From assembly GCF_035594035.1 (NCBI RefSeq), contig NZ_CP141588.1, positions 3,006,501 to 3,070,500 of the forward strand: 64,000 nt of DNA, given 5' to 3'. How positions within the stretch are numbered: the first letter of the stretch is position 1; every line of letters begins with the position of its first letter. The stretch comes from Sphingomonas sp. LY54. Lineage in GTDB: Bacteria; Pseudomonadota; Alphaproteobacteria; Sphingomonadales; Sphingomonadaceae. The position numbers and the translations under genes are program-made. Shown here piece after piece: positions 27,175 to 35,979 of the stretch. The notes under the pieces are model-generated. The model was not told where the DNA came from. It ran no database searches and worked only from the letters and a program-made list of their open reading frames with translations.

Positions 27175-27905
27175 TGGTCGATGACGATAAATTGATGGCG
27201 TTCGCAGACGGCGAGCTCGCAGGCGCCGAGCGCGAGGAAGTAGAGCGCGCGCTCGCCGCTCGTCCCGAACTTCGCGCGCGAGTGGATGAGCAACGGCGCC
27301 TGCGCGAGGGCCTGCGCGGCTATTACGGCCCGGTCGCCTCCGAGGACGTGCCCGATCGACTGCTTGCCATGCTAGGCGCCGGCGGGGGCGATGCGGGGGA
27401 TGATGAGACGATCGCCTCGCTGTCGGCCGCTCGGGAACGGCTACGGCCGCGCCCGGCCGCGTGGATCCGCAACGCGGCCGCACTGGCGGCAACCTTCGCC
27501 ATCGGCATCGTCGCCGGGCACTTCGTGCTCGATGAAGGACAAGCGCCGATCGCCATGCAGGGGGGGATGCTGGTAGCGCAGGGAAATCTTGCGCATTCGC
27601 TCGAGACCCAAATGGCCTCCAGCCAGCACGCGGACGCGCCGCTCCGGATCGGCGTCACCTTCACCGACCATCAGGGCGATTATTGCCGCACGTTCGAGGG
27701 GACGGATTTGTCAGGCCTTGCCTGCCGGCAAGGCGGCGACTGGTCCGTGATCATGACCGAGGCCGTGAAGGCCACGCCTGCCGCGCCTGAATATCGACAG
27801 GCAGGTTCGTCCAGCATCATGGCGGCGGCGCAGGAGCGCATGACCGGCGCGCCCCTGGACGCTCAGGCCGAACGCACCCTGATCGGGTCGGAATGGAAGA
27901 AATGA
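27171..27905 (+). CDS. Membrane anti-sigma factor
   Basis: A 244-residue single-pass protein. The cytoplasmic N-terminus (DDKLMAFADGELAGAEREEV, ERALAARPELRARVDEQRRL) is typical of anti-sigma domains of ECF systems but lacks the HxxxCxxC zinc motif. One transmembrane helix, AAALAATFAIGIVAGHFVL, sits near 100-120, and a periplasmic domain follows with two Cys (YCRTFEG and GLACRQGGDW) that could form a disulfide. It should sequester the sigma factor and release it on an envelope signal. The adjacent secreted subtilase and barrel protein may be parts of the signal path or targets. Confidence 0.85.
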   Translation: MMVDDDKLMAFADGELAGAEREEVERALAARPELRARVDEQRRLREGLRGYYGPVASEDVPDRLLAMLGAGGGDAGDDETIASLSAARERLRPRPAAWIRNAAALAATFAIGIVAGHFVLDEGQAPIAMQGGMLVAQGNLAHSLETQMASSQHADAPLRIGVTFTDHQGDYCRTFEGTDLSGLACRQGGDWSVIMTEAVKATPAAPEYRQAGSSSIMAAAQERMTGAPLDAQAERTLIGSEWKK

Positions 27906-27973
27906 ACGCCGGCGCGGATTAAAGGCTGCCCGAGACCCGTTGCCTCCCAGGAACATCTTTTGGGAGGCAGTGC

Positions 27974-28777
27974 ATGATCACCTTAATGGCCTTGGCTATC
28001 AGTGGGGCGGCAGCCCAATTTGTACCGGGGGACAGTCCGGCGGCATCCGTAGCCCGAAGCGGCGTCGATGCGGGCGTCTCGGTCGGGCTGGAATATCAGG
28101 AAGGCGACTTTGGGTCCGGCCAGCAAATCGAGACCATTTCGAGTCCCGTTAGCGCATATGCGAACAGGGGCCGCCTTCAGCTCAGCGCAACGCTTCCCTA
28201 TCTTCGCGTCGATGCGCCGGGCAACGTGATCGGGGGCGGCGCGGGCATTCTGGGCTTGCCGATCATCGTCGATCCGACCAAGCCCGCGGCCCGCGAGCGG
28301 CGCGAAGGGCTCGGCGACCTCCGCCTCAACGCCTCCTACACAGTTCCGGTCGGCCCCACCGCCCTTGCCTTATGGAGCCAGATGAAAGTGCCGACCGCGT
28401 CCGCTGCAAAGGGGCTGGGCACAGGCCAGCCCGATTACACATTCGGCGCGGAAGTGGCGGCGCCGATCGGGCGCGTCACCCCATTCGTCAGCATCGGCTA
28501 TACGTTGGCGGGCGATCCGGAGAATTACGATCTGCGCAACAGCCTGTCCGCGCGGGCCGGTGCGAACCTACGACTCGCGAGAAGCCTCGCCGGACGGTTG
28601 AGCTACGCCTATGCGCAAAGCCCCAGCGCGGGACTGGCGGCCGAGCAAAGCATGTCGACCGCGCTCCACACGAATCTGAGCCGGTCTCTGTCGCTTGGCC
28701 TTTATGGCAGCGCGGGCCTTTCCAAGGCTGCCGCAGATTTCGGGGCCGGAGTGCAGCTCGGGGTAAGGCTGCGATGA
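27974..28777 (+). CDS. Outer-membrane beta-barrel protein (transporter-like)
   Basis: A 267-residue protein with a short signal peptide (MALAISGAAAQF) and alternating hydrophobic/polar strands typical of a roughly 12-strand barrel. Segments such as GLGDLRLNASYTVPVGPTAL and the closing FGAGVQLGVRLR resemble the MetA-pathway/'transporter' barrel group. Substrate unknown. It lies 68 bases after the anti-sigma gene on the same strand, so it may belong to the same ECF regulon. The antisense SHOCT-domain frame overlaps its last 290 bases. Confidence 0.7.
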   Translation: MITLMALAISGAAAQFVPGDSPAASVARSGVDAGVSVGLEYQEGDFGSGQQIETISSPVSAYANRGRLQLSATLPYLRVDAPGNVIGGGAGILGLPIIVDPTKPAARERREGLGDLRLNASYTVPVGPTALALWSQMKVPTASAAKGLGTGQPDYTFGAEVAAPIGRVTPFVSIGYTLAGDPENYDLRNSLSARAGANLRLARSLAGRLSYAYAQSPSAGLAAEQSMSTALHTNLSRSLSLGLYGSAGLSKAAADFGAGVQLGVRLR

Positions 28778-29114
28778 CATGCGGGCGATACATCGGGCGC
28801 GTCAGCGGCGGTGACGGGAACCTCCACGCTGGCGCCCAGCCCGGTCTCCTGAGGACATCGCGCGTGGTGTCTTTGAGCCGGCGTTCGAAGTCAGGGTCGG
28901 TAAGTTTCAAATAAACGCCATAGCCAATTGGCGCGAGGACCAGCGAGGCGACAATTGCAAACAGCCAGATTGGGAGTCGCCCGAACGAAATGATCCGGGC
29001 GTCGTCGTGGCCGAGAATTCGTTGTTTTTCGACATCGAACTCTTCCTCAGAGAGGCTTCCGCTCTCGCGAAGCCGGCCGAGCCGGTCAAGCTTGTCGATG
29101 CGATTGCCGGGCAT
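28488..29114 (-). CDS. SHOCT-domain membrane protein, C-terminus doubtful
   Basis: An open frame of 208 residues. The first 30 residues (IDKLDRLGRLRESGSLSEEE, then FDVEKQRIL) form a SHOCT domain, a short helical motif often found at protein ends and tied to oligomerisation. A transmembrane helix follows (LPIWLFAIVASLVLAPIGYG). After about residue 90 the sequence turns Pro/Arg-rich and runs antisense through the end of the barrel gene, which is unlikely to be selected. Probably a real short protein whose original stop was lost by frameshift near 28800. Promoter would lie near 29130. Confidence 0.45.
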   Translation of the reverse strand: MPGNRIDKLDRLGRLRESGSLSEEEFDVEKQRILGHDDARIISFGRLPIWLFAIVASLVLAPIGYGVYLKLTDPDFERRLKDTTRDVLRRPGWAPAWRFPSPPLTRPMYRPHVIAALPRAALRPRNLRQPWKGPRCHKGQATETGSDSCGARSTCFARPPVPRWGFAHRRSSTVRRGFSRVVGSHRPARTGCCADRNSPDRPPTYSRC

Positions 29115-29485
29115 TGGGCACGCCTTCGGGCTAGTTAGCGATATTGATTACTAGACTTCCTGCCAGCCCCCGTTCGTTAGCCTCGCGACGCTCGCGTCGC
29201 CGAGCCAGTCAACAGGGCTTCCTCGTCGAATGTTTGAGGCACATCCCGTTACTGATCCGCCAATCCCTTGGGGGGCTTTCAATTCGAGTGCACGCCGCGT
29301 CTGGCGCAACGTCCGAAGAGCTTGTTGCGGCCTTCCGCGAGGCCCTTGCCTACATGCATGAAGCGTAACGTCTCGCGTTTCCCCGGCGAAACGGCATGCC
29401 GGCGCCACAGAGCTCGACCTCGGGCACAGCTCCTACTCCGTTCGATTGAGCAGGCGTCCTATGAGGGTTTAGGCAGGCCGCCGCT
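29115..29485. other. Non-coding/decayed stretch
   Basis: I see no supportable gene in these 371 bases. A short plus-strand frame (29144-29368) ends EELVAAFREALAYMHEA but has no recognisable family, start signal or partner. The stretch borders the IS30 remnant and is probably decayed DNA. Confidence 0.4.
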
Positions 29486-29811
29486 CAGGCAGTTGAGGAG
29501 CGTGAGCGCGTCGAGCTTCTCAAGTCACTGACCTGGGACCGTGGCAAGGAGATGGCCGAGCACAAGAGGTTCACGCTGGCGACGGACGCTGCGGTCTACT
29601 TCTGGGATCCGCAGAGTCCCTGGCAGCGAGGCTCGAACGAGAAACCAATCGCCTGTTGCGCCAGTACTTCCCCAAGGGCACGAACCTCGCCGTGCACTCA
29701 CAAGAGCGGTTGGACGAGATCGCCAGGCAGCTTAATCAGCGACCGCGAAAAACGCTCGGTTACAAAACACCAGCAGAGCGTTTTGAAGCGTGTGTTGCGA
29801 TGATCGACTGA
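29486..29811 (+). pseudogene. IS30-family transposase remnant (C-terminal part, frameshifted)
   Basis: Translation gives the IS30 catalytic region in two frames: [20 protein letters not shown], continuing to [12 protein letters not shown], then after a 1-base loss near 29640 [20 protein letters not shown] and [16 protein letters not shown] up to a stop at 29809-29811. The N-terminal two thirds and both ends of the element are absent. It marks past transposition in the island. Confidence 0.8.
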
Positions 29812-29880
29812 ATCGACAACCCATTGCGGACATAGAGACGCCTGGGGCCGGGAAGGTCCGCTTTCCACCCTCGCACCCAG

Positions 29881-29930
29881 AAGCAGACGTCCGCTAACGG
29901 CCAGGTCCAGTCGTCCGCTAAGCGCCACTT
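29881..29930. repeat. Dispersed intergenic repeat, copy A
   Basis: Contains GTCCGCTAAGCGCCA (29915-29929) after an AACGGCCAGGTCC stretch. It is a diverged copy of the repeats at 37192 and 49618. It sits 70 bp after the IS30 remnant. Confidence 0.5.
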
Positions 29931-30115
29931 GTGGCTATTCAGCCGCGCGGGCGATAAGTACCAAAGCAGACGTTCACCAGCATGAGCGAGAATATCCTGT
30001 GTGGATGGCTCTCGCGTTGCAAGTGGCGACTTGATGTCGCGACTGGGCGCGAACAAAGCTTGCTCGGCGACTGGGCACGAAGTAGGCTCGACATCTTCCC
30101 GGGGGGAGAGATTCG

Positions 30116-32116
30116 ATGCGTCTTTTCGTCACAGCTTGCGCCATTCTGCTTACTGGAGCAGCAACGTCATTCGCGCAGGCGGTCGCCACCGCTCCGGGTG
30201 GGAAGAGCCCCGCTGCCGTCACTATCGATGCCCATGCGACTCCATCGGGCGCGACATTCACTGCACCAGCGGGGTGGACCCTCACGACCGAGTCGAAGTT
30301 TGTTCAACTTGCGGCTCCCGAAAGAGACTTCCGGATGGCTCTCGTCGATGTAGGCGCGGCACAAGACGCCGGCGCGGCGGCAGCGGCCGCTTGGAAAATC
30401 TGGAGGCCGGCGCAAGCTCGACCAGCCAAGCTCGTGACTGCACGCGCGGCGCGCAACGGCTGGGACGAACGCCAGGTAGTAGACTACGAAACATCTCCGA
30501 ACGAGAAGCGCGTCCTATATGCCGTCGCCTTCCGGGGCCGGACGAAGTGGACCGTGGTACTGGTCGACGGGGCCGAGGCCACCGCAGAGAAGCGGCTGGC
30601 GGCTATAGGCTTGGTCCAGCAGAGCCTCCGTCCAGCCGGGTACAAACGAGAGACCTTCGCTGGCCGCGCCGCCCATCCGATGGACGCTAGCCGCATCGCA
30701 GCGCTTCGCACGTTTGTAGAACAATCGATGAAGGAGCTTGGGATACCTGGTGCAGCAATCGCGCTGACTACGCAGCAGGGGACCATTTACTCCGCTGGGC
30801 TCGGCGTGCGGCAGCTCGGTGATCCCACACCCGTAGACGCCGATACCACCTTCGCGATCGCGTCTAATACCAAGGGAATGGCAACCCTGTTGCTGGCCAA
30901 GTTGGTGGACGAAGAGAAGCTCGCTTGGGACCAGCCGGTTACTCAGGTCTATCCATCTTTCAAGCTTGGCAGTCCGCAGACCACCAGCAAGGTCCTGGTT
31001 CGGCACCTCGTTTGCGCCTGCACTGGCTTGCCGCGCAAAGACATGCAGGTCGTCCTTAACTCCAATCCCGATGCCGCCGCGGCCGATACCTTCGTGCAGC
31101 TCGCAGCGACGGAGCCGACCAGCGGCTTCGGCGAGGTGTTCCAGTATAACAACCTGATGGCCTCGGCCGCCGGTTATCTGGCAGGTTATCTCCTCCACCC
31201 CAATTTGGACCTCGATCGGGCTTTTGACCGCGCCGTTACCGAGCACGTCTGGGCGCCTCTTGGAATGGCTCGAACCACTCTCGACTTTAACAAGGCGAGC
31301 AGCGGCAATTGGGCGCGGCCGCACGGCGAAAACATCAAAGCCGAACCTGAACTGGTCCTGGATGCGGGCATGAAGCTCAATTACGCATTCACCCGCTACG
31401 GCGCCGCCGGTGGCGCATGGTCGACGGCGAACGACCTGATCAGATATGTTCGTTTTGAGCTGAATGAAGGAAAGCTCGATAACGGCCGGCAGCATGTCTC
31501 CGCGAAAAACCTGCTAGAGCGGCGGGTTGCCACCGTGCCGGTAGGCGAAGACCGCCACTATGGAATGGGTATGCAGGTCGACCGGGACTACGGAGTGGAC
31601 GTGGTCCACCACGGCGGCAGCCTCGCCGGATACAAGAGCGACATCGTCATCATACCTAATGCGAATGTCGGGGCGGTGATCCTAACGAACTCGGACAACG
31701 GGCAGTCGCTGCTACGCCCTTTCATGCGTCGCCTCCTCGAATTGCTGTATGACGGGAAACCCGAAGCCGCGGGCGACGTCTCGGCGGCTGCGCAGCGGCT
31801 TCGCGCCGAGATCGCCAAGGAACGTGAGCTCGTATCTGTTGTCCCCGACAGTCAAGCCGCTGCGGCACTGGCTTCCTCCTATGTCAGCCCGGATCTGGGA
31901 AGGATTCTCGTCAAGCGCGATGGCGCCGGCGTCCGCTTCGACTTCCGCACCTTGGGCTCCCCAATGGGCACAAAGCGCAACGAGGACGGCACGATTAGCT
32001 TCGTCGGGCTTGACCCCACGCTTCTGTTCTTCCCGCTTGTCGCTGGCACCAAGGACGGCAAGAAAACCCTGACCGCGAGGGATAGTCAGCACGAGTTTGT
32101 CTTCGTCGAAGAGTAA
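30116..32116 (+). CDS. Serine hydrolase, class C beta-lactamase/PBP4* family
   Basis: A 666-residue exported hydrolase. Signal peptide ends at TGAATSFAQA. Residues about 40-175 form an extra N-terminal domain. The beta-lactamase-fold domain begins near 190 and has the SxxK nucleophile in AIASNTKGMA, Tyr-x-Asn in VFQYNNLMAS and the HxG motif in VVHHGGSLAGYKS. A C-terminal lipocalin-like domain (about 560-666) follows, as in other long members. Such proteins act as D-aminopeptidases, esterases or beta-lactamases; the exact reaction is not visible. GGGGAGAG precedes the start. It stands alone between decayed regions. Confidence 0.87.
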   Translation: MRLFVTACAILLTGAATSFAQAVATAPGGKSPAAVTIDAHATPSGATFTAPAGWTLTTESKFVQLAAPERDFRMALVDVGAAQDAGAAAAAAWKIWRPAQARPAKLVTARAARNGWDERQVVDYETSPNEKRVLYAVAFRGRTKWTVVLVDGAEATAEKRLAAIGLVQQSLRPAGYKRETFAGRAAHPMDASRIAALRTFVEQSMKELGIPGAAIALTTQQGTIYSAGLGVRQLGDPTPVDADTTFAIASNTKGMATLLLAKLVDEEKLAWDQPVTQVYPSFKLGSPQTTSKVLVRHLVCACTGLPRKDMQVVLNSNPDAAAADTFVQLAATEPTSGFGEVFQYNNLMASAAGYLAGYLLHPNLDLDRAFDRAVTEHVWAPLGMARTTLDFNKASSGNWARPHGENIKAEPELVLDAGMKLNYAFTRYGAAGGAWSTANDLIRYVRFELNEGKLDNGRQHVSAKNLLERRVATVPVGEDRHYGMGMQVDRDYGVDVVHHGGSLAGYKSDIVIIPNANVGAVILTNSDNGQSLLRPFMRRLLELLYDGKPEAAGDVSAAAQRLRAEIAKERELVSVVPDSQAAAALASSYVSPDLGRILVKRDGAGVRFDFRTLGSPMGTKRNEDGTISFVGLDPTLLFFPLVAGTKDGKKTLTARDSQHEFVFVEE

Positions 32117-32321
32117 ATGTCGCGTTAGCGAAGCCAATCCTGGATAGACCTCTCTGGAGGTCAGCTATGTCTGCCTTTCCGTAGTGACTCACCGAAGCAA
32201 GGCCGTCCGACAACGGCTAGTTCCGGTCACCTCGGCAATGCGCCAATGTCGTCGCTCGGAGGATCAGTTCGCGACGCCAGTAGCCGACATCGCTCCGGAG
32301 GGTGCGGCGCTTTGCTGGGGA

Positions 32322-32783
32322 TTAGCGGGAGTCTTCGCTTCGCAGCATCTCTTGGGCGGCACATTCCAGATGTTGCAAGACGCGCACCGCCGCCACGCCA
32401 TCTGCGGTCGTGACCGAAGCGAGAGCGTGCTTCCGAATATCGTCGGCAACCAAGTCTAGCCTTTTTGCCAGTGAGCGCCCTTGTTCGGTGAGGTGAAGCT
32501 TGCGTCCGCGCCGGTCGTCGGGGTCCGTACGGCGTTCCACCAGTCCCAATGACTCGAGTTGATCGACCGACCGGACCATGGCTGCCCTGTCGACCCCGAT
32601 CGCCTCCGCTACGACGTTCTGGCGTGAGCCATCGCCCAGTTTCGCTATCGCGAGGATCGGTGCAGCGGTCGAGAAGGACATCCCGAAATCCTCGAACGCC
32701 TTGCTTGCCGCGCGATACCACGTGCGCCCGACCGGCAGGATCATCCAGGTTAGGGCCAATTTCCAGTCTTCTTCGTCTCGCAT
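32322..32783 (-). CDS. MarR family transcriptional regulator
   Basis: A 153-residue winged-helix regulator. Core segments are PILAIAKLGDGSRQNVVAEA, IGVDRAAMVRSVDQLESLGL and VERRTDPDDRRGRKLHLTEQ, which cover the recognition helix and wing. MarR proteins respond to phenolic compounds or oxidants and usually repress a divergent operon. Here the divergent unit is Usp, a Gfo/Idh/MocA oxidoreductase, a flavin-dependent oxidoreductase and a GST. Start at 32783 (MRDEEDWKL) has GGGG upstream; a GTG 33 bases earlier also keeps the frame. TGACACGTCA (32811-32820) in the gap is a possible operator. Confidence 0.88.
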   Translation of the reverse strand: MRDEEDWKLALTWMILPVGRTWYRAASKAFEDFGMSFSTAAPILAIAKLGDGSRQNVVAEAIGVDRAAMVRSVDQLESLGLVERRTDPDDRRGRKLHLTEQGRSLAKRLDLVADDIRKHALASVTTADGVAAVRVLQHLECAAQEMLRSEDSR

Positions 32784-32896
32784 CGGTAAACCCCAGCCCT
32801 TGAAATTAGTTGACACGTCAGCATATCAGATAGGAGCAGCTTGGTCGAAATGCCGCTTGGCCGCTCGACGATATTTATGAACGAAGGACTGAACCC

Positions 32897-33745
32897 TTGT
32901 TGCCCGTCTGGCGAGATATTGCCGTATTCCTCGATGCCACGACCGTCGGCGAGCACGTAGGGCGACATGCGGCCGCGCTCGCGCGCCGGCACGGCGCGCA
33001 TCTCGTCGGCGTCTACGGCCTGGCCCAGGACAGCGCGCGTCCCAGCGATACGTTTGCGAGAGGCACGGAGGCCATCCGAGAGGTAATCGCGCGACAGCGC
33101 CTGGCCGACGAACAGAAGGTGATGGCCGCCGCCCGACATTTTGCCGAGCTCACCCGCGAGTACGAAATTGGCGCCGAGTTCCGAATTGTTTGGCGCGACG
33201 ATATGCACGACGAAGCCATTTTGCGCGCGCTGCACTGCGATCTCATCGTCGCGGCGCATCCGAAACCGGAAGATCTCCCGGCGGGCTGGTCGGCAGAGCG
33301 CCTGTTGCTGACGACTGGCATTCCGGTGTTGCTGATCCCGAGGGCGTGGGACGGAGAGACTATCGGCGAGAATGTGGTGATCGCATGGAATCGCAGCCGC
33401 GAAGCGCGCCGGGCGGTCAACGACGCGGTCCCGTTCTTCAAGGCCGCGTCGCGCGTCACGATCATGACCGTTGACGACATACGGAGTGCCGACGAAACCG
33501 AGGCCCAGCCGGGCGCGAACCTTCTCGAACACCTGTCCCGGCACGGCGCGCGCGCCGAGATCGTCAATATCCATTCCGAGGGCGCCTCGGTTGCGGACGT
33601 AATCCTCGAGCAGGTGGCAGAGCATGACGCCGACCTGCTGGTTATCGGTGCCTACAGCCATCCGCGCACCGCCCAGATTTTGTTCGGCGGCGTCACCCGG
33701 TCGCTGTTGTCCAGCGCCCGGCTGCCGCTGCTAATATCTCGATGA
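32897..33745 (+). CDS. Universal stress protein, tandem UspA domains
   Basis: A 282-residue cytoplasmic protein. The C-terminal Usp domain is the clearer one, ending LLVIGAYSHPRTAQILFGGV and TRSLLSSARLPLLISR, with the ATP-loop-like G-x-x-S-H pattern; the N-terminal half (DIAVFLDATTVGEHVGRHAA) is a diverged copy. Usp proteins help survival under stress. Start is TTG at 32897, chosen because AAGGA (32884-32888) is well placed; no in-frame ATG lies near. It heads a same-strand run with an oxidoreductase pair and a GST, divergent from MarR. Confidence 0.85.
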   Translation: MLPVWRDIAVFLDATTVGEHVGRHAAALARRHGAHLVGVYGLAQDSARPSDTFARGTEAIREVIARQRLADEQKVMAAARHFAELTREYEIGAEFRIVWRDDMHDEAILRALHCDLIVAAHPKPEDLPAGWSAERLLLTTGIPVLLIPRAWDGETIGENVVIAWNRSREARRAVNDAVPFFKAASRVTIMTVDDIRSADETEAQPGANLLEHLSRHGARAEIVNIHSEGASVADVILEQVAEHDADLLVIGAYSHPRTAQILFGGVTRSLLSSARLPLLISR

Positions 33746-33761
33746 AAGAGCTGAAACACCC

Positions 33762-34856
33762 ATGACTGACAAGCGCATTCGAGTCGGATTCATCGGCCTC
33801 AATCCCGGCATCCACTGGGCCGCCACAGCCCATGTTCCGGCATTGCGAGCATTGCCGGACCAGTATGAGGTGGTGGGTGTCGCGAACACCAGCCATGCCA
33901 GCGCGAAGAATGCCGCCGAAGCGTTCGGCCTGCCTTATGCGTTCGAGAACGCGGCGGCGCTGGTCAATTCACCCGAAGTCGATCTGGTCGTCGTAACGGT
34001 CAAGGTGCCGCACCACTGCGATCTCGTGACGGCGGCCCTGAATGCCGGCAAGCACGTCTATTGCGAATGGCCGCTCGGCAACGGTCTCGCCGAAGCCCTG
34101 CAAATGGCAGCTCTCGCCGAGGCGAAAGGCGTGGTCGCGGCGATCGGCACGCAGATGCGGGTTGCTCCCGAGCTCGAGTTCCTTCGTCAGCTCATCGCCG
34201 GCGGCTATGTCGGCGAAGTCCTTTCGACGACTCTCGTGGGCAGTGGCGGCCAATGGGGCAGCGAGACTGATGCCGCCCACGCCTATCTCTACGACAAGAG
34301 CAATGGTGCAACCCTTCTCAGCATCCCGCTGGGACACACGCTGGCCGGCATGCGCGAGGTGCTCGGCGACTTCGGTGACCTGTCGGCGCGCATGATCAGC
34401 CGTCGCGATACCGTGCGTGTGGCCGATACGGCTGAGACGATCGGCACAACCTCCCACGACCAGATCCTTGTGCATGGTGCGCTCGCCAGTGGAGCGGCCT
34501 TTTCGATCCATTATCGCGGAGGCATGTCTCGCGGGACCAACCTCCTTTGGGAGATCAACGGGACGCATGGGGACATTCAGGTCACAGGCGCGACCGGCCA
34601 TGGCCAGATCGTGCAGCTATCCATCAAGGGCGCCAACGGCGAGACGAGCGAACTGGTGCCGCTAACGCCGCCAGCGCTGGCTTATGAAGGCTGGCCGGAC
34701 AATTCGGTCGCTCGCAATGTCGCCCGTCTCTATGCCCTGATCGCGCAGGATATCCGCTCGGGCACACGCTCCGCGCCCACCTTTCGGGACGCGGTTGCGC
34801 TCCATGAGACGATCGACGCGATCGAGACTTCCGCTGCCCGGAGTGAACCGAAATGA
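33762..34856 (+). CDS. Gfo/Idh/MocA family NAD(P)-dependent oxidoreductase
   Basis: A 364-residue dehydrogenase. N-terminal Rossmann fold: VGFIGLNPGIHWAATAHVPA (glycine loop), then VVVTVKVPHHCDLVTAALNA and GKHVYCEWPLGNG, where the usual EKP motif reads EWP. The C-terminal alpha/beta sheet domain resembles that of GFOR-like enzymes and of the Gal80 regulator, which shares this EWP variant. Substrate unknown; sugars or other alcohols are typical. Its stop overlaps the next start by ATGA, so it is co-translated with the flavin enzyme. Confidence 0.82.
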   Translation: MTDKRIRVGFIGLNPGIHWAATAHVPALRALPDQYEVVGVANTSHASAKNAAEAFGLPYAFENAAALVNSPEVDLVVVTVKVPHHCDLVTAALNAGKHVYCEWPLGNGLAEALQMAALAEAKGVVAAIGTQMRVAPELEFLRQLIAGGYVGEVLSTTLVGSGGQWGSETDAAHAYLYDKSNGATLLSIPLGHTLAGMREVLGDFGDLSARMISRRDTVRVADTAETIGTTSHDQILVHGALASGAAFSIHYRGGMSRGTNLLWEINGTHGDIQVTGATGHGQIVQLSIKGANGETSELVPLTPPALAYEGWPDNSVARNVARLYALIAQDIRSGTRSAPTFRDAVALHETIDAIETSAARSEPK

Positions 34857-35866
34857 CGACGCTTTCGATACTGGAACTGGTGCGCGTCACGCAGGACACC
34901 GACGCCACATCGGCCCTCAACAATGCGCGAGACCTTGCCTCCCATGCGGAGAAATGGGGCTACGAGCGTGTCTGGGTGGCCGAGCACCACAACATGGAGG
35001 GGATTGCCAGCGCCGCCACGTCGATCGTCATGGCTCATATCGCCGGCGGCACCAAAACGATCCGGGTCGGCGCGGGCGGCATCATGTTGCCGAACCACGC
35101 GCCCTACATCATAGCCGAGCAGTTCGGTACGCTGGAGCGGCTCTATCCCGGACGGATCGATCTTGGACTAGGCCGCGCGCCCGGCACCGACCAGATCGCG
35201 GTCCGGGCGATGCGGCGCGCTCCCAATGCATCGGACCAGTTTGGGCAGGATGTCCTGGAGCTCCAGGCGTTTCTGGCGCCTGCCGGCCCCGACCAGCGTA
35301 TCGTTGCCGTACCGGCGGCAGGGACCAACGTGCCTCTGTGGATACTGGGCTCGAGCAACTTCGGAGCGACGCTGGCAGCCGAACTCGGACTACCTTACGC
35401 CTTCGCTTCGCATTTTGCGCCCGCAATGCTGATGCAGGCGCTCGAGATATATCGCAGTCGATTCAAGCCGTCCGAGCAACTCGACCGGCCTTATGCGATG
35501 GCCGGCATCAACGTCATCGCCGCCGATACCGACGCGGGAGCGAAGCGGCTCTGGACCACGCAGCAGATGTCCTTCGCTGACCTCTTCAGCGGGCGGCGCG
35601 GCCTGAGCAAGCCGCCTATCGACGATATCGAAGCCTATTGGTCGCCGCATGAAAAGGCGCAGGCCATGAACATGTTGGCGCGCTCGGTTGTCGGTTCCGC
35701 AGATACGGTGCGCGCAGGACTGCAGGCGTTCGTTGCTGAAACGGGAGTCGACGAGCTGATGATCGTGTCCGATGTCTACGACCATCAGGCACGGCTGCGT
35801 TCGGTTGAACTAATCGCCGAGGCAATGTCCAGGAACGTCATCAGTTCGAGCAGGCGGGTGCGCTAG
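34853..35866 (+). CDS. LLM-class flavin-dependent oxidoreductase (luciferase-like)
   Basis: A 337-residue TIM-barrel enzyme of the bacterial luciferase-like group. Typical segments: HAEKWGYERVWVAEHHNMEG, then TKTIRVGAGGIMLPNHAPYI and LYPGRIDLGLGRAPGTD, the last being the common LGLGRAPGTD motif of the subgroup annotated as alkane/luciferase-like monooxygenase. It would use FMNH2 and oxygen. Coupled by a 4-base overlap to the Gfo/Idh/MocA gene. Role is probably in oxidising a xenobiotic or small metabolite under MarR control, which is inference. Confidence 0.85.
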   Translation: MTTLSILELVRVTQDTDATSALNNARDLASHAEKWGYERVWVAEHHNMEGIASAATSIVMAHIAGGTKTIRVGAGGIMLPNHAPYIIAEQFGTLERLYPGRIDLGLGRAPGTDQIAVRAMRRAPNASDQFGQDVLELQAFLAPAGPDQRIVAVPAAGTNVPLWILGSSNFGATLAAELGLPYAFASHFAPAMLMQALEIYRSRFKPSEQLDRPYAMAGINVIAADTDAGAKRLWTTQQMSFADLFSGRRGLSKPPIDDIEAYWSPHEKAQAMNMLARSVVGSADTVRAGLQAFVAETGVDELMIVSDVYDHQARLRSVELIAEAMSRNVISSSRRVR

Positions 35867-35979
35867 CAGCTCAACGAGGCCGTGCAATGGATCGCCTCAC
35901 GCTTGTTCAGGTCTTCAGCCTCGCTGAGCACCTTGACCGTTATCAGCGGCCTGTCACCGCGTCAACATTGGGATATTTC

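Noticed and set aside
29144..29368. Short + frame before the IS30 remnant
   Set aside because: No family, ribosome site or conserved context; reported as decayed DNA instead.
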